Shown here: one piece after another, positions 7,858 to 17,600 of the stretch
How the letters are laid out: each line of letters opens with the position of its first letter
Position numbering within the stretch: the first letter of the stretch is position 1
From: JAAKFL01 sp964629645
GTDB lineage: Bacteria; Chlamydiota; Chlamydiia; Chlamydiales; SLFE01
NCBI GenBank assembly: GCA_964629645.1
Contig: CAZVSU010000016.1
Span: 1-35,832, forward strand
Length of the DNA: 35,832 bases
Reading direction: 5' to 3'
Program-made: the position numbers and the translations under genes
Notes under the pieces: generated by a model
Databases searched by the model: none
Seen by the model: only the letters and a program-made list of their open reading frames with translations
What the model was told of the DNA's origin: nothing

Positions 7858-9420
7858 TTATGTTTGCCTCTGAAGAGCGGCTTCAGGTTCAGGAAAGGAG
7901 GTTGGCTCTGGATCGTCCGCATTCGCTGTCATAGTCTCAAATTCTTGACCTAAAGAGGAAACGGCTCCCATCCAGAGGCTCACCATAAGAAGGAGAAACC
8001 CAGCGACGTAAGGCGCGCTTGCTGCAAGGGAGGAAAACATCACCAAAAGCACTTGATGGATCGCCGACCCTCCCGACTTTCCCATTCGCACACAAACGCC
8101 GTCAATCGCGGCCTTTCCCTTAATTTTGCACTCCTGAGTGAGCGGAACAAAGGCCATTTCTTTTGTCGCGTCAAAAATTGTGTATTTCGCTCCCCTGCTC
8201 AAACAGTTTTGAGCCGTTCCGAAAAAAACGACCAAAGAAATGAGCGGGATATTGAAGATAAGGCTTTCCGGACCCAAGAATTCTTTCCAGAAAAAGGTAC
8301 CGAAGAACGCCACGCTTGTCAGAAGCAGGATCAAAGGAGTCATCATCGCCGTTCGTGTCCAGCCGGCAACCCGGATCAGATTTCCGGTCACTCCAAAGGA
8401 AGTGAGCGTCGCAAACAGACCGATCACAACCATGACGATATTCATGTAGCGGGTATAGTCGCTTGGATTCGGATACATTTCATAAACCTGGGCCTTCCAC
8501 AGCACTTCAACTAAGTTAATGACGACATTATAGGTGATGGCGATGATCGCGATACAAATGAGATAGCGGGAATTGAGAAGGTAGCGGAAGTTTTCCTTCA
8601 TCGACATTTTCCCTTTGACCTCTCCTTTCGACTCCGAAACAGTCTCACCGGTTTCATAATCGAGGATATGGGTGTGCATCCAGCGAAAAATCGCCATTGA
8701 GAGAAGCCCGGACATCAAGACGAGAGAGATCAAGATTAAAATTTGTTGATCCCAGGCATTCGACCCAAAAGGGATCCATGAGAAAAAAGTCGTTTTCGTC
8801 ACTTCTACGGCGACAAGTCCTGCTATGATTCCAGAAACGTTGGTGGCAATGCCCAATATGGCGTAGAACCTTTTGGCCTCCCCTATTTTTGTGATCTGAT
8901 TCGCAAAGCCCCAGAATAGAAGAAAGAGAACAATGTTTCCCCAAAGTTCAGACATCACGTAAAAAGTAGTGAACGACCAATTCCGAATCATCGCGACAAA
9001 GCCCTTGAGGCCGATGGGAAGGGCCGCTTGCAGCCGGTCGGCAAATTGGTGGGGATGGACGAGTTCGCGCATTGGGTAGAGGACAAAGACGAAAAGAGCG
9101 AAGTAAGAGAGAAACACCCCCATCATCAGATAAAACACGTGTTCCCGGCTGTATCGATTGGAAAGCCACGTGAACAAAAAGGTGAGGGCGATCGATCCGG
9201 GAAACATCACCCAAAGTTTGATAAAGGGGATCACCTCAGCGCCCGACTCTTTCCCCGCAGCCACAACGAGGGTATCTTTCATCGTCCGCAGCATGTTGTA
9301 ATCAAATGTGATCAAGAAGAGGATGATAAGCATCGGAAGAAGTTTCCGAAGCTCGTGCCGGTGGATGGGCCATAAACACCCCCTCCAACCGGAAAACTCT
9401 GATTGTGCCGATTCCGACAT
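7858..9420 (-). CDS. NTT-family nucleotide transporter (Tlc-type ADP/ATP translocase), copy 2
   Basis: A 520-aa paralogue of the preceding transporter, with the same order of motifs: WPIHRHELRKLLPMLIILF, NMLRTMKDTLVVAAGKESG, EVIPFIKLWVMFPG, LSNRYSREHVFYL, and FDATKEMAFVPLTQECKIKGKAAIDG. The RTMKDTLVV segment is closer to proven ATP/ADP exchangers than that of copy 1, so ATP import is the more likely role here; this is an inference. It sits upstream of copy 1 in the same direction and downstream of pgk by 114 AT-rich bases that could hold its own promoter. A G-run (GGGGGG) directly before the start may serve as ribosome site, though it is close. Confidence 0.91.
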   Translation of the reverse strand: MSESAQSEFSGWRGCLWPIHRHELRKLLPMLIILFLITFDYNMLRTMKDTLVVAAGKESGAEVIPFIKLWVMFPGSIALTFLFTWLSNRYSREHVFYLMMGVFLSYFALFVFVLYPMRELVHPHQFADRLQAALPIGLKGFVAMIRNWSFTTFYVMSELWGNIVLFLLFWGFANQITKIGEAKRFYAILGIATNVSGIIAGLVAVEVTKTTFFSWIPFGSNAWDQQILILISLVLMSGLLSMAIFRWMHTHILDYETGETVSESKGEVKGKMSMKENFRYLLNSRYLICIAIIAITYNVVINLVEVLWKAQVYEMYPNPSDYTRYMNIVMVVIGLFATLTSFGVTGNLIRVAGWTRTAMMTPLILLLTSVAFFGTFFWKEFLGPESLIFNIPLISLVVFFGTAQNCLSRGAKYTIFDATKEMAFVPLTQECKIKGKAAIDGVCVRMGKSGGSAIHQVLLVMFSSLAASAPYVAGFLLLMVSLWMGAVSSLGQEFETMTANADDPEPTSFPEPEAALQRQT

Positions 9421-9534
9421 TTCCCCCCGAAGGGTGATAAAGTTTTTGTTCTGATTTGAATCCCGTCAGGAACTGGCCCCATTTTAACACGAATACGAAT
9501 TGGAATCAATAATTTCAATTAAAACCTTTGTTAA

Positions 9535-10740
9535 TCAATTGTTTGCAATAATTTCTTTATTGTCTTCCAAAAGGATCTCAATTCCCGGCAACGTCCCCTT
9601 TTCAATCAATTCCAGCGAAGCCCCTCCTCCCGTCGAAATATGACTCATTTGATCGGTCAGGTGAAGAGCTCTCAATGCAGCGACCGAGTCCCCTCCTCCG
9701 ACGACCGTTACAGCGGAACTTGAGGCGCAAATTTTAGCGAGAGACTCTGTCCCTTTGGCAAATGGAGGCACCTCGAACACTCCGGCAGGGCCGTTCCAAA
9801 GGATGGTCTTCGCATCTTTTAGCGTCTTTTCAAAAAGATCGATTGTTTTGGGGCCGATGTCGACTCCCATCCAGCCCGAAGGAATATGATCAGCCACATC
9901 AACTGTCCGCCGCTCAGCCTGAGCCTCTACCCGCTCAGCGATCACCTCGTCGATCGGAAGGCCGAGAAAAACGGATTGCTTAGAACACTTTTCAATGATC
10001 TCTTGAGCTTTATTCACGCACTCTTTTTCGTAAAGGGAATCGCCGACCTCGATCCCTTTCGCCTTCAAAAAAGTGTGCGCCATAGCCCCGCAAATCAAAA
10101 GGCCGTCTACTTTATCGACAAGAGCGAGCAAAACGCCGATTTTAGAACTGATTTTAGCCCCGCCTATAATCGCATAAAACGGGCGCTTCGGCTTTTCCAA
10201 AATCCCCTTTAGAGCCTCCACTTCTTTTTCCATCAAAAATCCCGCAGCTGCTTTCCCCGGAAATTCTTTGACCACCTCATAAGTTGAGGCATGCTTTCGG
10301 TGCGCCGTCCCAAATGCGTCATTGACATAAAGATCGCCAAAAGAAGCCAGCTTTTGAACAAAAGACGGGTCTGATTGCGGCTTTTTTTCTCCCTCGTAGA
10401 ATCTCAGGTTCTCAAGTAAGACGACATCTCCGGGTTTCAGAGCAGGCAAGGGATCCTCAATGTTGAGAAAGCTGACAGGTCTTTTGAGTTTTTCTTCAAG
10501 ACACTCTGCGCACGGTTTAAGAGAGAGCTTTGGATCGCGCCCTTTTGGTCTGCCGAGATGACTCATTAAAACAACTGCCCCGCCATGATCGAGAATGTAT
10601 TGAATGGACGGAAGAGCAGCTTGTATACGGGAATCATCAACGATCTTTTGATTGTCATCGAGAGGAACGTTAAAATCGACTCTCATCAACACTGTCTTGT
10701 GTGCGACGCTTAGATTTTCCAGGGTAGGAAGTGTTGCCAT
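9535..10740 (-). CDS. pgk: Phosphoglycerate kinase
   Basis: This enzyme transfers phosphate between 1,3-bisphosphoglycerate and ADP in the cytosol (glycolysis/gluconeogenesis). The protein is 401 aa, normal for the bacterial enzyme. Motifs in order are RVDFNVPLDD near residue 21, MSHLGRP, LLENLRFYEGEKK, YVNDAFGTAHRKHAS, IIGGAKISSKIGVL, WNGPAGVFE and VVGGGDSVAAL, with STGGGASLELIEKG at the end. AAGGA lies 6 bases before the ATG. It is divergent from pdxH across about 72 bases that must hold both promoters. Having its own ATP-making glycolytic step beside two ATP importers fits an intracellular bacterium that draws on both sources. Confidence 0.97.
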   Translation of the reverse strand: MATLPTLENLSVAHKTVLMRVDFNVPLDDNQKIVDDSRIQAALPSIQYILDHGGAVVLMSHLGRPKGRDPKLSLKPCAECLEEKLKRPVSFLNIEDPLPALKPGDVVLLENLRFYEGEKKPQSDPSFVQKLASFGDLYVNDAFGTAHRKHASTYEVVKEFPGKAAAGFLMEKEVEALKGILEKPKRPFYAIIGGAKISSKIGVLLALVDKVDGLLICGAMAHTFLKAKGIEVGDSLYEKECVNKAQEIIEKCSKQSVFLGLPIDEVIAERVEAQAERRTVDVADHIPSGWMGVDIGPKTIDLFEKTLKDAKTILWNGPAGVFEVPPFAKGTESLAKICASSSAVTVVGGGDSVAALRALHLTDQMSHISTGGGASLELIEKGTLPGIEILLEDNKEIIANN

Positions 10741-10812
10741 ATTGAATCCTTTTCTTTTATGCTTGCGCGTTATAGAAAAAATGTAAAGACGATCTCAATG
10801 GAGTCTTCAAAA

Positions 10813-11445
10813 ATGCAGGTTCGAAAAAGGCGCGATTATGACAATGACCCGATTTCAAAAGAAACTCTCAAAGCGGATCCTTTCGAGCAGTTCACCCTTT
10901 GGTACGAAGACGCCGTCGAAGAGGGGCTTTTGGAGCCAAATGCAATGGTTTTGGCGACAGCGTCAAAAGACGGGCGCCCCTCATGCCGCACCGTGCTGCT
11001 CAAAGAACTCGACGAAGCAGGGCTGATTTTCTACACTGACACCAGGAGCCGCAAGGCGCGCGAACTAGCGGAAAATCCCAGGGCAGCGCTCACCTTTTTG
11101 TGGCTTGAATATCCAAGACAAGTGATTGTCGAAGGGACAGTCGAACCTGTCACCCGGAAGAGAACAGAAACGTATTTCGCCTCGAGACCTCGAAAGAGCC
11201 AAATCGAAGCGATGGCCTCCCATCAAGGAAAAGTCTTGTCTTGCCGCGAGGAACTTGAAAAGCGGTTTCAGACGCTCGAAAACGAATACGAAGGCAAAGA
11301 GATACCGGCCCCCCTAGAGTGGAGCGGCTACAGGCTTGTCCCCACATCTTTTGAATTTTGGAGCGGGCGAAGAAACCGTCGGCACGACCGTTTCCTGTAT
11401 GCTTTGAAAGGCAAGGAGTGGTCCCTTGTGAGACTGTCGCCATGA
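10813..11445 (+). CDS. pdxH: Pyridoxamine/pyridoxine 5'-phosphate oxidase
   Basis: This FMN-dependent cytosolic enzyme makes pyridoxal 5'-phosphate, the last step of vitamin B6 synthesis and salvage. The 210-aa product carries the family pattern: RRDYDNDPI near the start, DPFEQFTLWYEDA, MVLATASKDGRPSCRTVLLKE (FMN site), FYTDTRSRKARELAENPRAAL, FASRPRKSQIEAMAS, and the closing WSGYRLVPTSFEFW with RRNRRHDRF. ATG at 10813 is preferred because GGAG lies 9 bases before it and the protein then begins where homologues do; ATG at 10798 and 10759 are alternatives without a ribosome site. Its stop is only 3 bases from the convergent antiporter stop. Confidence 0.94.
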   Translation: MQVRKRRDYDNDPISKETLKADPFEQFTLWYEDAVEEGLLEPNAMVLATASKDGRPSCRTVLLKELDEAGLIFYTDTRSRKARELAENPRAALTFLWLEYPRQVIVEGTVEPVTRKRTETYFASRPRKSQIEAMASHQGKVLSCREELEKRFQTLENEYEGKEIPAPLEWSGYRLVPTSFEFWSGRRNRRHDRFLYALKGKEWSLVRLSP

Positions 11446-11448
11446 CGT

Positions 11449-13431
11449 TCAGACAGGCTCTCGAGCGAGCTTTGCCGCTTTTTTTAAGTCTTTTTTTTCA
11501 CCGAAAACAATCAAAACGTCTTCACTTTCCATTCTTGTTTGTGGATCGAGGTCGATGATGTTTTCATCGTTGCGGTGAATCACAAGCACGGTGACACCGT
11601 GCCTTGGTCTGAGCGCCGAGGCCTCAAGGGTTTGGCCAGCCAGCGGGGATCCCTCTTCGACAATCCAGGCTTGAACAGACACTCTCGGGAGGTGAAGCTC
11701 CAAATCGGAAAGACGAAAGATTTGACCTAAAATCCCCCTCCTTGACCGATATTCGGATTCGGAAAGCTCACTGAGCGCTTGATCGACTTGAGCCATTTGA
11801 ACCTCATACAACATGAGCACTCTGGTGATGGTTTCAGCGGAGGTCACAAACTCGTCGACGATCACATCGTCAGCTCCGGCGCCGATTAAGTCCTCTCTAT
11901 CGGTGAGAATCTGCGTTCTCACGAGAAGAAAAATGTCGGGATTGGCTCTTTTGGCTGCGCCGGCCACACGCCTTTCTTCTCCTTTATCATTGACAAGGAC
12001 CGCCATTGCGCGCGCTTTGCGAATCTGCAGATGATCGAGAACGGCGACATGTCCTGCATCCCCGAAGTAGATCGGCTGGCCGGCCAACCGCTGTTCGCGG
12101 ACAATATCGGGACTCGTCTCTAAAATGACATAACGGATGCCGGCATTTTGACAGGCACGAGCCAAATTTTGGCCTGAGGGTCCGAATCCGGCAATGATCA
12201 GGTGATCCTCAAACTGTTCTTCTTGAGCGACCTCCTGGACTCGACCCATTAAAAGCCTTTTGGGAAGAGGAAGGCGATAAAGAAGTTTCGACACGTAAGG
12301 AGCGGCTAAACTTAAAAGCGGCGTCAGGAGCATGCTCAGCAAAGACACGGCGATGAAAAATTGATACAGGTAGGGCTCGCCGAGTCCCGCTTTCATGCCA
12401 GCTGTCGACAGGACAAAAGAAAACTCTCCCACTTGGGAGAGGGAAAAGCCCACGAGAAGCGAGGTGCGAAGCGGCATGCCGAGCGCCAAAGTCGATCCTG
12501 TAGCCACGAACGCCTTCAGGATCAAGACAAGAAAGCAGACAACAACGACAGTCAGTGCATGGGAAGCTAAAAATCCGATCTGCAAAAGCATGCCGATCGA
12601 AATAAAAAAAAAGCTTGTGAAGACATCTTGGAACGGGAGAATATTACCGAGCGCTTGGTGCCTGTATTCGGATTCTGAAAGGATGATTCCCGAAAGAAAA
12701 GCTCCAAGGGACACCGGAATCCCGACAAGAGAAGCTCCCCAAGTGACAGAAAAACAAATGGTCAAAACAGAGAGTAAAAAGAGCTCTCGGCTCCTTGTCT
12801 TGGCGACGACGTTGAGCAAGGGAGTCACAACATAAAGCGTCATCACAAAAGCTAAAGCGATAATGAGGGCGCCAAGACCGATCGCCCAAAGAATCGGCTC
12901 AAGTAAAATTTCCCCCTTCCCCGCGAGATAAGGAACCAAAAGCATCATGAGGACGACAACAATATCCTGAAAAATCAAAATCGCCAAAGTGATTCTTCCA
13001 TGCCTCGAGTTCGCCTCGCCGCGGTCGCTTAAGAGCTTCAGATTAATCGCCGTGCTGCTCAAAGAAATCAAGAAACCGAGAAAAATCGCTTCTGCATAAC
13101 TTCGCCCCAGATAATAGGCGGTCAAAAATCCCCCCAGGATAGAAAAACCCACCTGTAAAGAGCCGCCGAGAAGAAAGCTTTTCTTCATTGACAAAATTTT
13201 CCGAGGCGAAAACTCCATCCCGATGGTGAACAAGAGGATGATCACACCAATTTTTGCGAGCACCTCAACTTGTTCTTGCGCCTGAACGAGGCCGAGGCCG
13301 TGAGGTCCCCCCACAATACCGGTGATAATTAAACCGACGATCGTCGGGATTTTAAGGCGGTAGCAAACCAACAGGACGACAATGGCCAGACCGAAGATGA
13401 TGACAAACTCCCGAAGGAGAGGAATTTCCAT
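11449..13431 (-). CDS. KefB/KefC-type cation:proton antiporter with TrkA-N and TrkA-C domains
   Basis: A 660-aa CPA2-family transporter for monovalent cations, probably K+ efflux coupled to H+. The N-terminal membrane part of about 380 residues has the family pattern (GLIITGIVGGPHGLGL, LLFTIGMEFSPRK, LSSTAINLKLL, LAILIFQDIVVVLMM, VGFSLSQVGEFSFVLS). A cytosolic nucleotide-binding TrkA-N domain follows, with IIAGFGPSGQNLARA and YFGDAGHVAVLDHL, then a TrkA-C domain at the end (LEASALRPRHGVTVLVI). Such domains gate the channel in response to NAD(H) or glutathione adducts. The nearby glyoxalase II may be relevant, as KefB/C activity and methylglyoxal detoxification are linked in other bacteria. 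It is transcribed away from the histone-like gene. Confidence 0.9.
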   Translation of the reverse strand: MEIPLLREFVIIFGLAIVVLLVCYRLKIPTIVGLIITGIVGGPHGLGLVQAQEQVEVLAKIGVIILLFTIGMEFSPRKILSMKKSFLLGGSLQVGFSILGGFLTAYYLGRSYAEAIFLGFLISLSSTAINLKLLSDRGEANSRHGRITLAILIFQDIVVVLMMLLVPYLAGKGEILLEPILWAIGLGALIIALAFVMTLYVVTPLLNVVAKTRSRELFLLSVLTICFSVTWGASLVGIPVSLGAFLSGIILSESEYRHQALGNILPFQDVFTSFFFISIGMLLQIGFLASHALTVVVVCFLVLILKAFVATGSTLALGMPLRTSLLVGFSLSQVGEFSFVLSTAGMKAGLGEPYLYQFFIAVSLLSMLLTPLLSLAAPYVSKLLYRLPLPKRLLMGRVQEVAQEEQFEDHLIIAGFGPSGQNLARACQNAGIRYVILETSPDIVREQRLAGQPIYFGDAGHVAVLDHLQIRKARAMAVLVNDKGEERRVAGAAKRANPDIFLLVRTQILTDREDLIGAGADDVIVDEFVTSAETITRVLMLYEVQMAQVDQALSELSESEYRSRRGILGQIFRLSDLELHLPRVSVQAWIVEEGSPLAGQTLEASALRPRHGVTVLVIHRNDENIIDLDPQTRMESEDVLIVFGEKKDLKKAAKLAREPV

Positions 13432-13475
13432 AAGTCCAAAGAATACAGAATGTTACGAATGTTTAATGGCGAGTG

Positions 13476-13504
13476 TTGCACCTTTATATTGATTGAATTA
13501 TATC
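13476..13504 (+). promoter_or_regulatory. Possible promoter of the histone-fold gene
   Basis: TTGCAC at 13476-13481 and TATATC at 13499-13504 are separated by 17 bases, about 50 bases before the ATG. Match to consensus is only partial. It lies in the 124-base AT-rich gap between the divergent antiporter and histone-fold genes, the only region where a promoter for the latter can be. Confidence 0.3.
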
Positions 13505-13555
13505 GAAGTAAAGGATAAGAAAAAAGTTTTTATGCACATATGAGAGGTCAATATT

Positions 13556-13738
13556 ATGAGTGAATCTAAAGTAGTTGCAAGCAAAGTGAAAACGTATATC
13601 AAAGACAAATCGGGCATGAACACCTCGACAAGCGTGTTCGACGCTCTGACCAGAATCGTCGAAAAAGAGATTGATAAAGCCATTGTCAACGCTCAAGCCA
13701 ATAAGCGCAAGACAGTCATGGATCGAGACTTCATGTAG
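13556..13738 (+). CDS. Histone-fold DNA-binding protein (short bacterial histone)
   Basis: A 60-aa protein that reads as one histone fold. Helix 1 is about residues 6-17 (VVASKVKTYIKD), loop 1 is KSGMNTS, the long helix 2 is about 25-48 (SVFDALTRIVEKEIDKAIVNAQA), loop 2 is NKRKTV, and DRDF begins a very short helix 3. RKTV with an Arg51 to Asp58 spacing of seven equals the RKT...D arrangement of archaeal histones such as HMfB, which positions the DNA-contacting loop. The protein stops just after that Asp, as in short bacterial histones of the Bdellovibrio Bd0055 type. GAGAGG lies 8 bases before the ATG. It is monocistronic, followed by a GC-rich hairpin. Function in DNA compaction or bridging is inferred from the fold; it is unrelated to the lysine-rich chlamydial Hc1/Hc2. 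Confidence 0.85.
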   Translation: MSESKVVASKVKTYIKDKSGMNTSTSVFDALTRIVEKEIDKAIVNAQANKRKTVMDRDFM

Positions 13739-13762
13739 GCAATCAAAGCCATTCGCCGTTTT

Positions 13763-13786
13763 GGGGGGCGTTACTTAAGGCCCCCC
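13763..13786 (+). terminator. GC-rich hairpin after the histone-fold gene
   Basis: GGGGGGC (13763-13769) and GCCCCCC (13780-13786) form a perfect 7-bp stem with a 10-base loop, 25 bases after the stop codon. There is no T-run after it, so it is either a weak intrinsic terminator or a transcript-stabilising 3' hairpin. It separates the gene from gloB. Confidence 0.55.
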
Positions 13787-13858
13787 GCCTTACAGCACGA
13801 CGACGAATTGAGCCCTTGAATCTTGAAAGAAAAAAGAAAATTTGACAGTCTCTTTGCC

Positions 13859-14602
13859 ATGGATATACGGCTTCAGATCTTAACAGCTCTCACAGATAAT
13901 TTTATTTATTTGCTTGTTTTTGGCCAAAGCGCACTTGTGATCGATCCTAGCGAGGCAAAGCCGGTGTTGGACGCCTGCGAGAAAGATCATTTGACCCTTA
14001 AAGCCATTCTTATTACGCACCACCACGCAGACCACACCGGAGGTATCGAAGAACTGACTCAAGAGGCAGGAGCGAAAGTCATCGGGCCCGACGACAAACG
14101 GATCCCGGGCCTGAACCAAGCGCTTTCCGAAGAGGATTCTGTCACTGTCGGCCCTTTCACATTCGAGGTGATCGAAACTCCAGGGCATACAAGCACCCAC
14201 GTCGTGTACTACGAGCCAAAACAAAGGTGGCTGTTTTCCGGCGATACGCTTTTCTGCGCCGGCTGCGGACGCCTTTTCGAAGGGACGCCGGAGCAGATGC
14301 TCGCATCGCTCAACAAGTTAAAACAACTCCCCGACGACACGCTCGTTTACTGCGGTCACGACTACACCGAAAAAAATTGTTCCTTTGCCCATTCACTTGA
14401 GCCGGGCAACCAGGAGGTCGAAAGGCGGTGGGAGGAGGCGAAAACAAACAAGCCGACAGTTCCGAGCACGATCGCTTTGGAAAAGACAACAAATCCTTTC
14501 ATGAGAGCAGACGACGCTCTCTTGAAACAAGCACTCGACATGCCGGGTCAAAACGAACTCGCTGTCTTCAGAGAGGTCAGAGCCATGCGCGACCGCTACT
14601 GA
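13859..14602 (+). CDS. gloB: Glyoxalase II-type metallo-hydrolase (hydroxyacylglutathione hydrolase)
   Basis: This enzyme hydrolyses S-lactoylglutathione to lactate and glutathione, the second step of methylglyoxal detoxification in the cytosol. The 247-aa protein has the metallo-beta-lactamase fold: the metal motif THHHADHTGG near residue 53, the His of ETPGHTSTHV, the bridging Asp of FSGDTLFCAGCGRLFEG, and the His of YCGHDYTEKN. The C-terminal half matches glyoxalase II (NPFMRADD near the end), which favours GloB over other members of the superfamily. ATG at 13859 is chosen because homologues start just before the DNFIYLL strand; the longer frame to TTG 13823 adds only unlike sequence. No strong ribosome site is seen. 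Confidence 0.9.
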   Translation: MDIRLQILTALTDNFIYLLVFGQSALVIDPSEAKPVLDACEKDHLTLKAILITHHHADHTGGIEELTQEAGAKVIGPDDKRIPGLNQALSEEDSVTVGPFTFEVIETPGHTSTHVVYYEPKQRWLFSGDTLFCAGCGRLFEGTPEQMLASLNKLKQLPDDTLVYCGHDYTEKNCSFAHSLEPGNQEVERRWEEAKTNKPTVPSTIALEKTTNPFMRADDALLKQALDMPGQNELAVFREVRAMRDRY

Positions 14603-14649
14603 TTGCCTTTTTTTCATTGTTCGCTCATAATTTCACTCCTTTAGCTAAC

Positions 14650-17600
14650 ATGTTCGTGGCAAATATGGACCCCATTCGCGGCTCGCCCCCTCTTTCTCCT
14701 CTTTTCTCTCCCGATTCAAGGTGCCTCGGATCATTTCAAGGGAATCGGACGCAATCGCTTTTCGACATACATGAGGCGCAACCCGGCAATGGCCCTTTCA
14801 ATCATTACCGGCTTCGGCATGCGCTCATCCAAGAGAATGAGCTGCTGCCTGACGGCGGCCTCAACCCAAAAGGGTTTTTCGCGAAAGTAGGGCCTGTCGC
14901 AGCATCGGAACGGGCCTTTGAAAATATGCTTAGCCAAACATTCACCATACAGACTCCATCGGGAAAGCGGCCATTTACTCTGAGGCAATTTGTCGCGGCG
15001 TATCAAACACTTTTTCCCTATATTGATATCCAATGGATTGGCAGTTCACAGCCGCTCAGGAGTCTTTGGCACTCCCTTTTTTTGAAAGACTTAAAGTGCA
15101 GCGACAAACTTAAGGCGTTATTGACTGAGAGCATCGATTATATCATAGACGATTATCCCGATATCGATCTCCGCTTCGCCGCCCCGCCCGAAATGAAGGC
15201 CAATACAATTCTTGCCGCACTCGAGAGCATGACCCAAGCCAAACTGCCTCATTTGGAAAAGATGTGCTTCCAACCGGAAGACAAAGTTATGATCCTGCCG
15301 ATCAAAAAAGGGTCGGGAAACAATTACGACATCGATTTTGTACAGACGGCCAAAGCAGAGCCGCCGTTTCTGACAACATTAGATGCCCCGTATCTGTCAA
15401 TTTCCGATTACCTCACAAGACGTGACACGCATCCTAGATTTCTGGGAGGTGTCACAGCGGGCGAATATTTCATCCACCGGTGCGCGAAAATTTTTTATGT
15501 GCCGGATCGAAAAAACATCAACGCGGGAGCCTTTAAAAAATTGGTGAAGGCCTGGACATACAGCCTGATGACGCCCCAAGACGGCATCGTGAAGACGATT
15601 CTGTATGAGTATAACAAGAGAAAAAGCGGCGTTGCACAATTCGAAAATATCTTTCAGCACCTCAAGAGCCACCTACTTCGCGATGCCAAAACAGAGTTAG
15701 CCTACTGCCTCAATCTCATCGTTTTGATCCAGGAATTTTATCCTGAAAAGTACAAACAAAGGTATTGGGAGAAATGCTCGTTATTGACTTCGGAAAAACC
15801 CCAAAAAGAGCTTCTCGAGCAGATCAAACACTTTATCGAAACCAGAGGGCCCCATCTCGGGTTTTTGATCGCAGCGCTCGAGGCCTCCTCCCTCATGATC
15901 GATACTGTCAAAGCGATCTCTAAAAGAACCGAGTCTTCTCAAAGCATCCTGAGAACTTACCCTGCAGCGCAAAACGGCTCTCATTGTCTTGTTCTCCCCT
16001 TTAACAAAACAGCAAGCGTCTCTTTTTCCGTTCATCCAGAGCAAACATTTTGCAAACTCCTCGATCTTTTTAAGCACTGGTCGAAAATCCCGGCCGAAGA
16101 TCAGAAGACGGCCCGGCTTATTGTTCCCATCATGCTTGATTTTATCCGAAAAATCCTTCCTTTTTCTTGGGTTAAGTGGAGCCCTGATGATTGCAAAGGC
16201 CACCTGAAGCTCATCTGCGAACCCCAAGCCATCCACCAAATTTTTACAGGCAATGCCATCACTGAAGAACCGATTCTTCATCTGCTTCATCTCTTTTGGA
16301 CATCGGTTTTTTACTATCTTCATCCAGGCCGCCTAAAAAATGAGCGCGAGATCATCATCTCACTCGCCCCGGCATTGAGCCTTCTTAAAAACCAAAACGA
16401 TCAAAGGCATCTTCTCGACAAACTCGCAGCCTTGAGTTTTACAGGCCCTCTTTCCAAAATCGTGACCGTTTTACAAGAAGGGACTGCCACACAATTTCCA
16501 GACATATTCATGGAAATCATCAAGATTTTAGGAAGCGGAGAGCAAAAAGACCAGGAACTAGGATTTGCCATCTGGAAAGAGTCTCTATCGTCCCCTCACC
16601 TTGAAGAAAGAACCCTAAGCAGGAGTTTTTTTTTACTCATTGCCCCTCATTTTACTTACCGCCAAACAGTCTGGACGTCTCGGATTCTCACGGCCTGCGA
16701 AGAAAGAAATGTCAATCCTCTCCTGCTGGCCGAACAGTTTCTGAGGTGCGGCTTTTCAAAGCTGGCAAAAAAATTGTTGCCCTGCATAAAAAAAGAGGAT
16801 GGAAAAAAATACCCTCGCTCGCTTGAAACGATCGCTGAAATCGAGAGCAAGCTCCCGACTGCAATTCGCTTTCAACTGATTACTTCCCTGGTCGAAACCT
16901 CGCAATGGTTGCTTGCCAAAGAACATATCAGAAAAATTTCAATGAAATCACTATCGGAAAAAGAGTGTCTGACGCTTCGCCTTGCCGCAAACACTATCTT
17001 GCGTTTTCTATCCAAACAGCCATGCGGCGACCTTTTTATTGAAACAATCGGTATTTTTGCGAGCAAAGCACTGATCAATCCGAAGACCGTTAAAGAGTGT
17101 GAAACACGGTGGAAGCTCCTCGACAATTTTCGTCACCACAATGGAAAAATAAATAAAATAAAGCCGCTTTTGCATGAAGTGCGGGATCTACTTGCGCAAA
17201 CAGAGCCTTTAAATAAAAAGGCTCTTCTTTGCGCGGCGACGTTTCTCAACTATTTGATCGACATCGTCCCGGTAAAGACTCAAAGTGAAGTGATCGCGGC
17301 CATTCACACATGGAATCAAGCCCAAAAAAGCAAAAGGATCGATCGGCTCATCGACAGATGGTTCCGTCATTCGGTCAATTTGAGAAGAGGTGAAAACATT
17401 CATGCCGCCGACTATTTTGTCCAGCGACGAGAGTGGGGTTTTGCCGCCGAAATGTTAACGAACATAGCGTCAAAGGACATCGGCGGCGCTGCCTGCCTCG
17501 CAAGACAAGTCATCGAAAATCTCGACTTTCAAGATGAGGGGGACTTAAGAGCGGAGCTTCTGCTTCTCTTTCAGCCTGAGCTGTCCGACGATCAAATCCA

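Noticed and set aside
13484..13696. Minus-strand frames opposite the histone-fold gene
   Set aside because: They have no ribosome site or recognisable protein pattern, while the plus-strand frame has a clear fold pattern and a ribosome site.
14428..14649. In-frame extension of the giant gene back to 14428
   Set aside because: It overlaps the end of gloB in another frame and reads as low-complexity shadow sequence; ATG 14650 lies just after the gloB stop.
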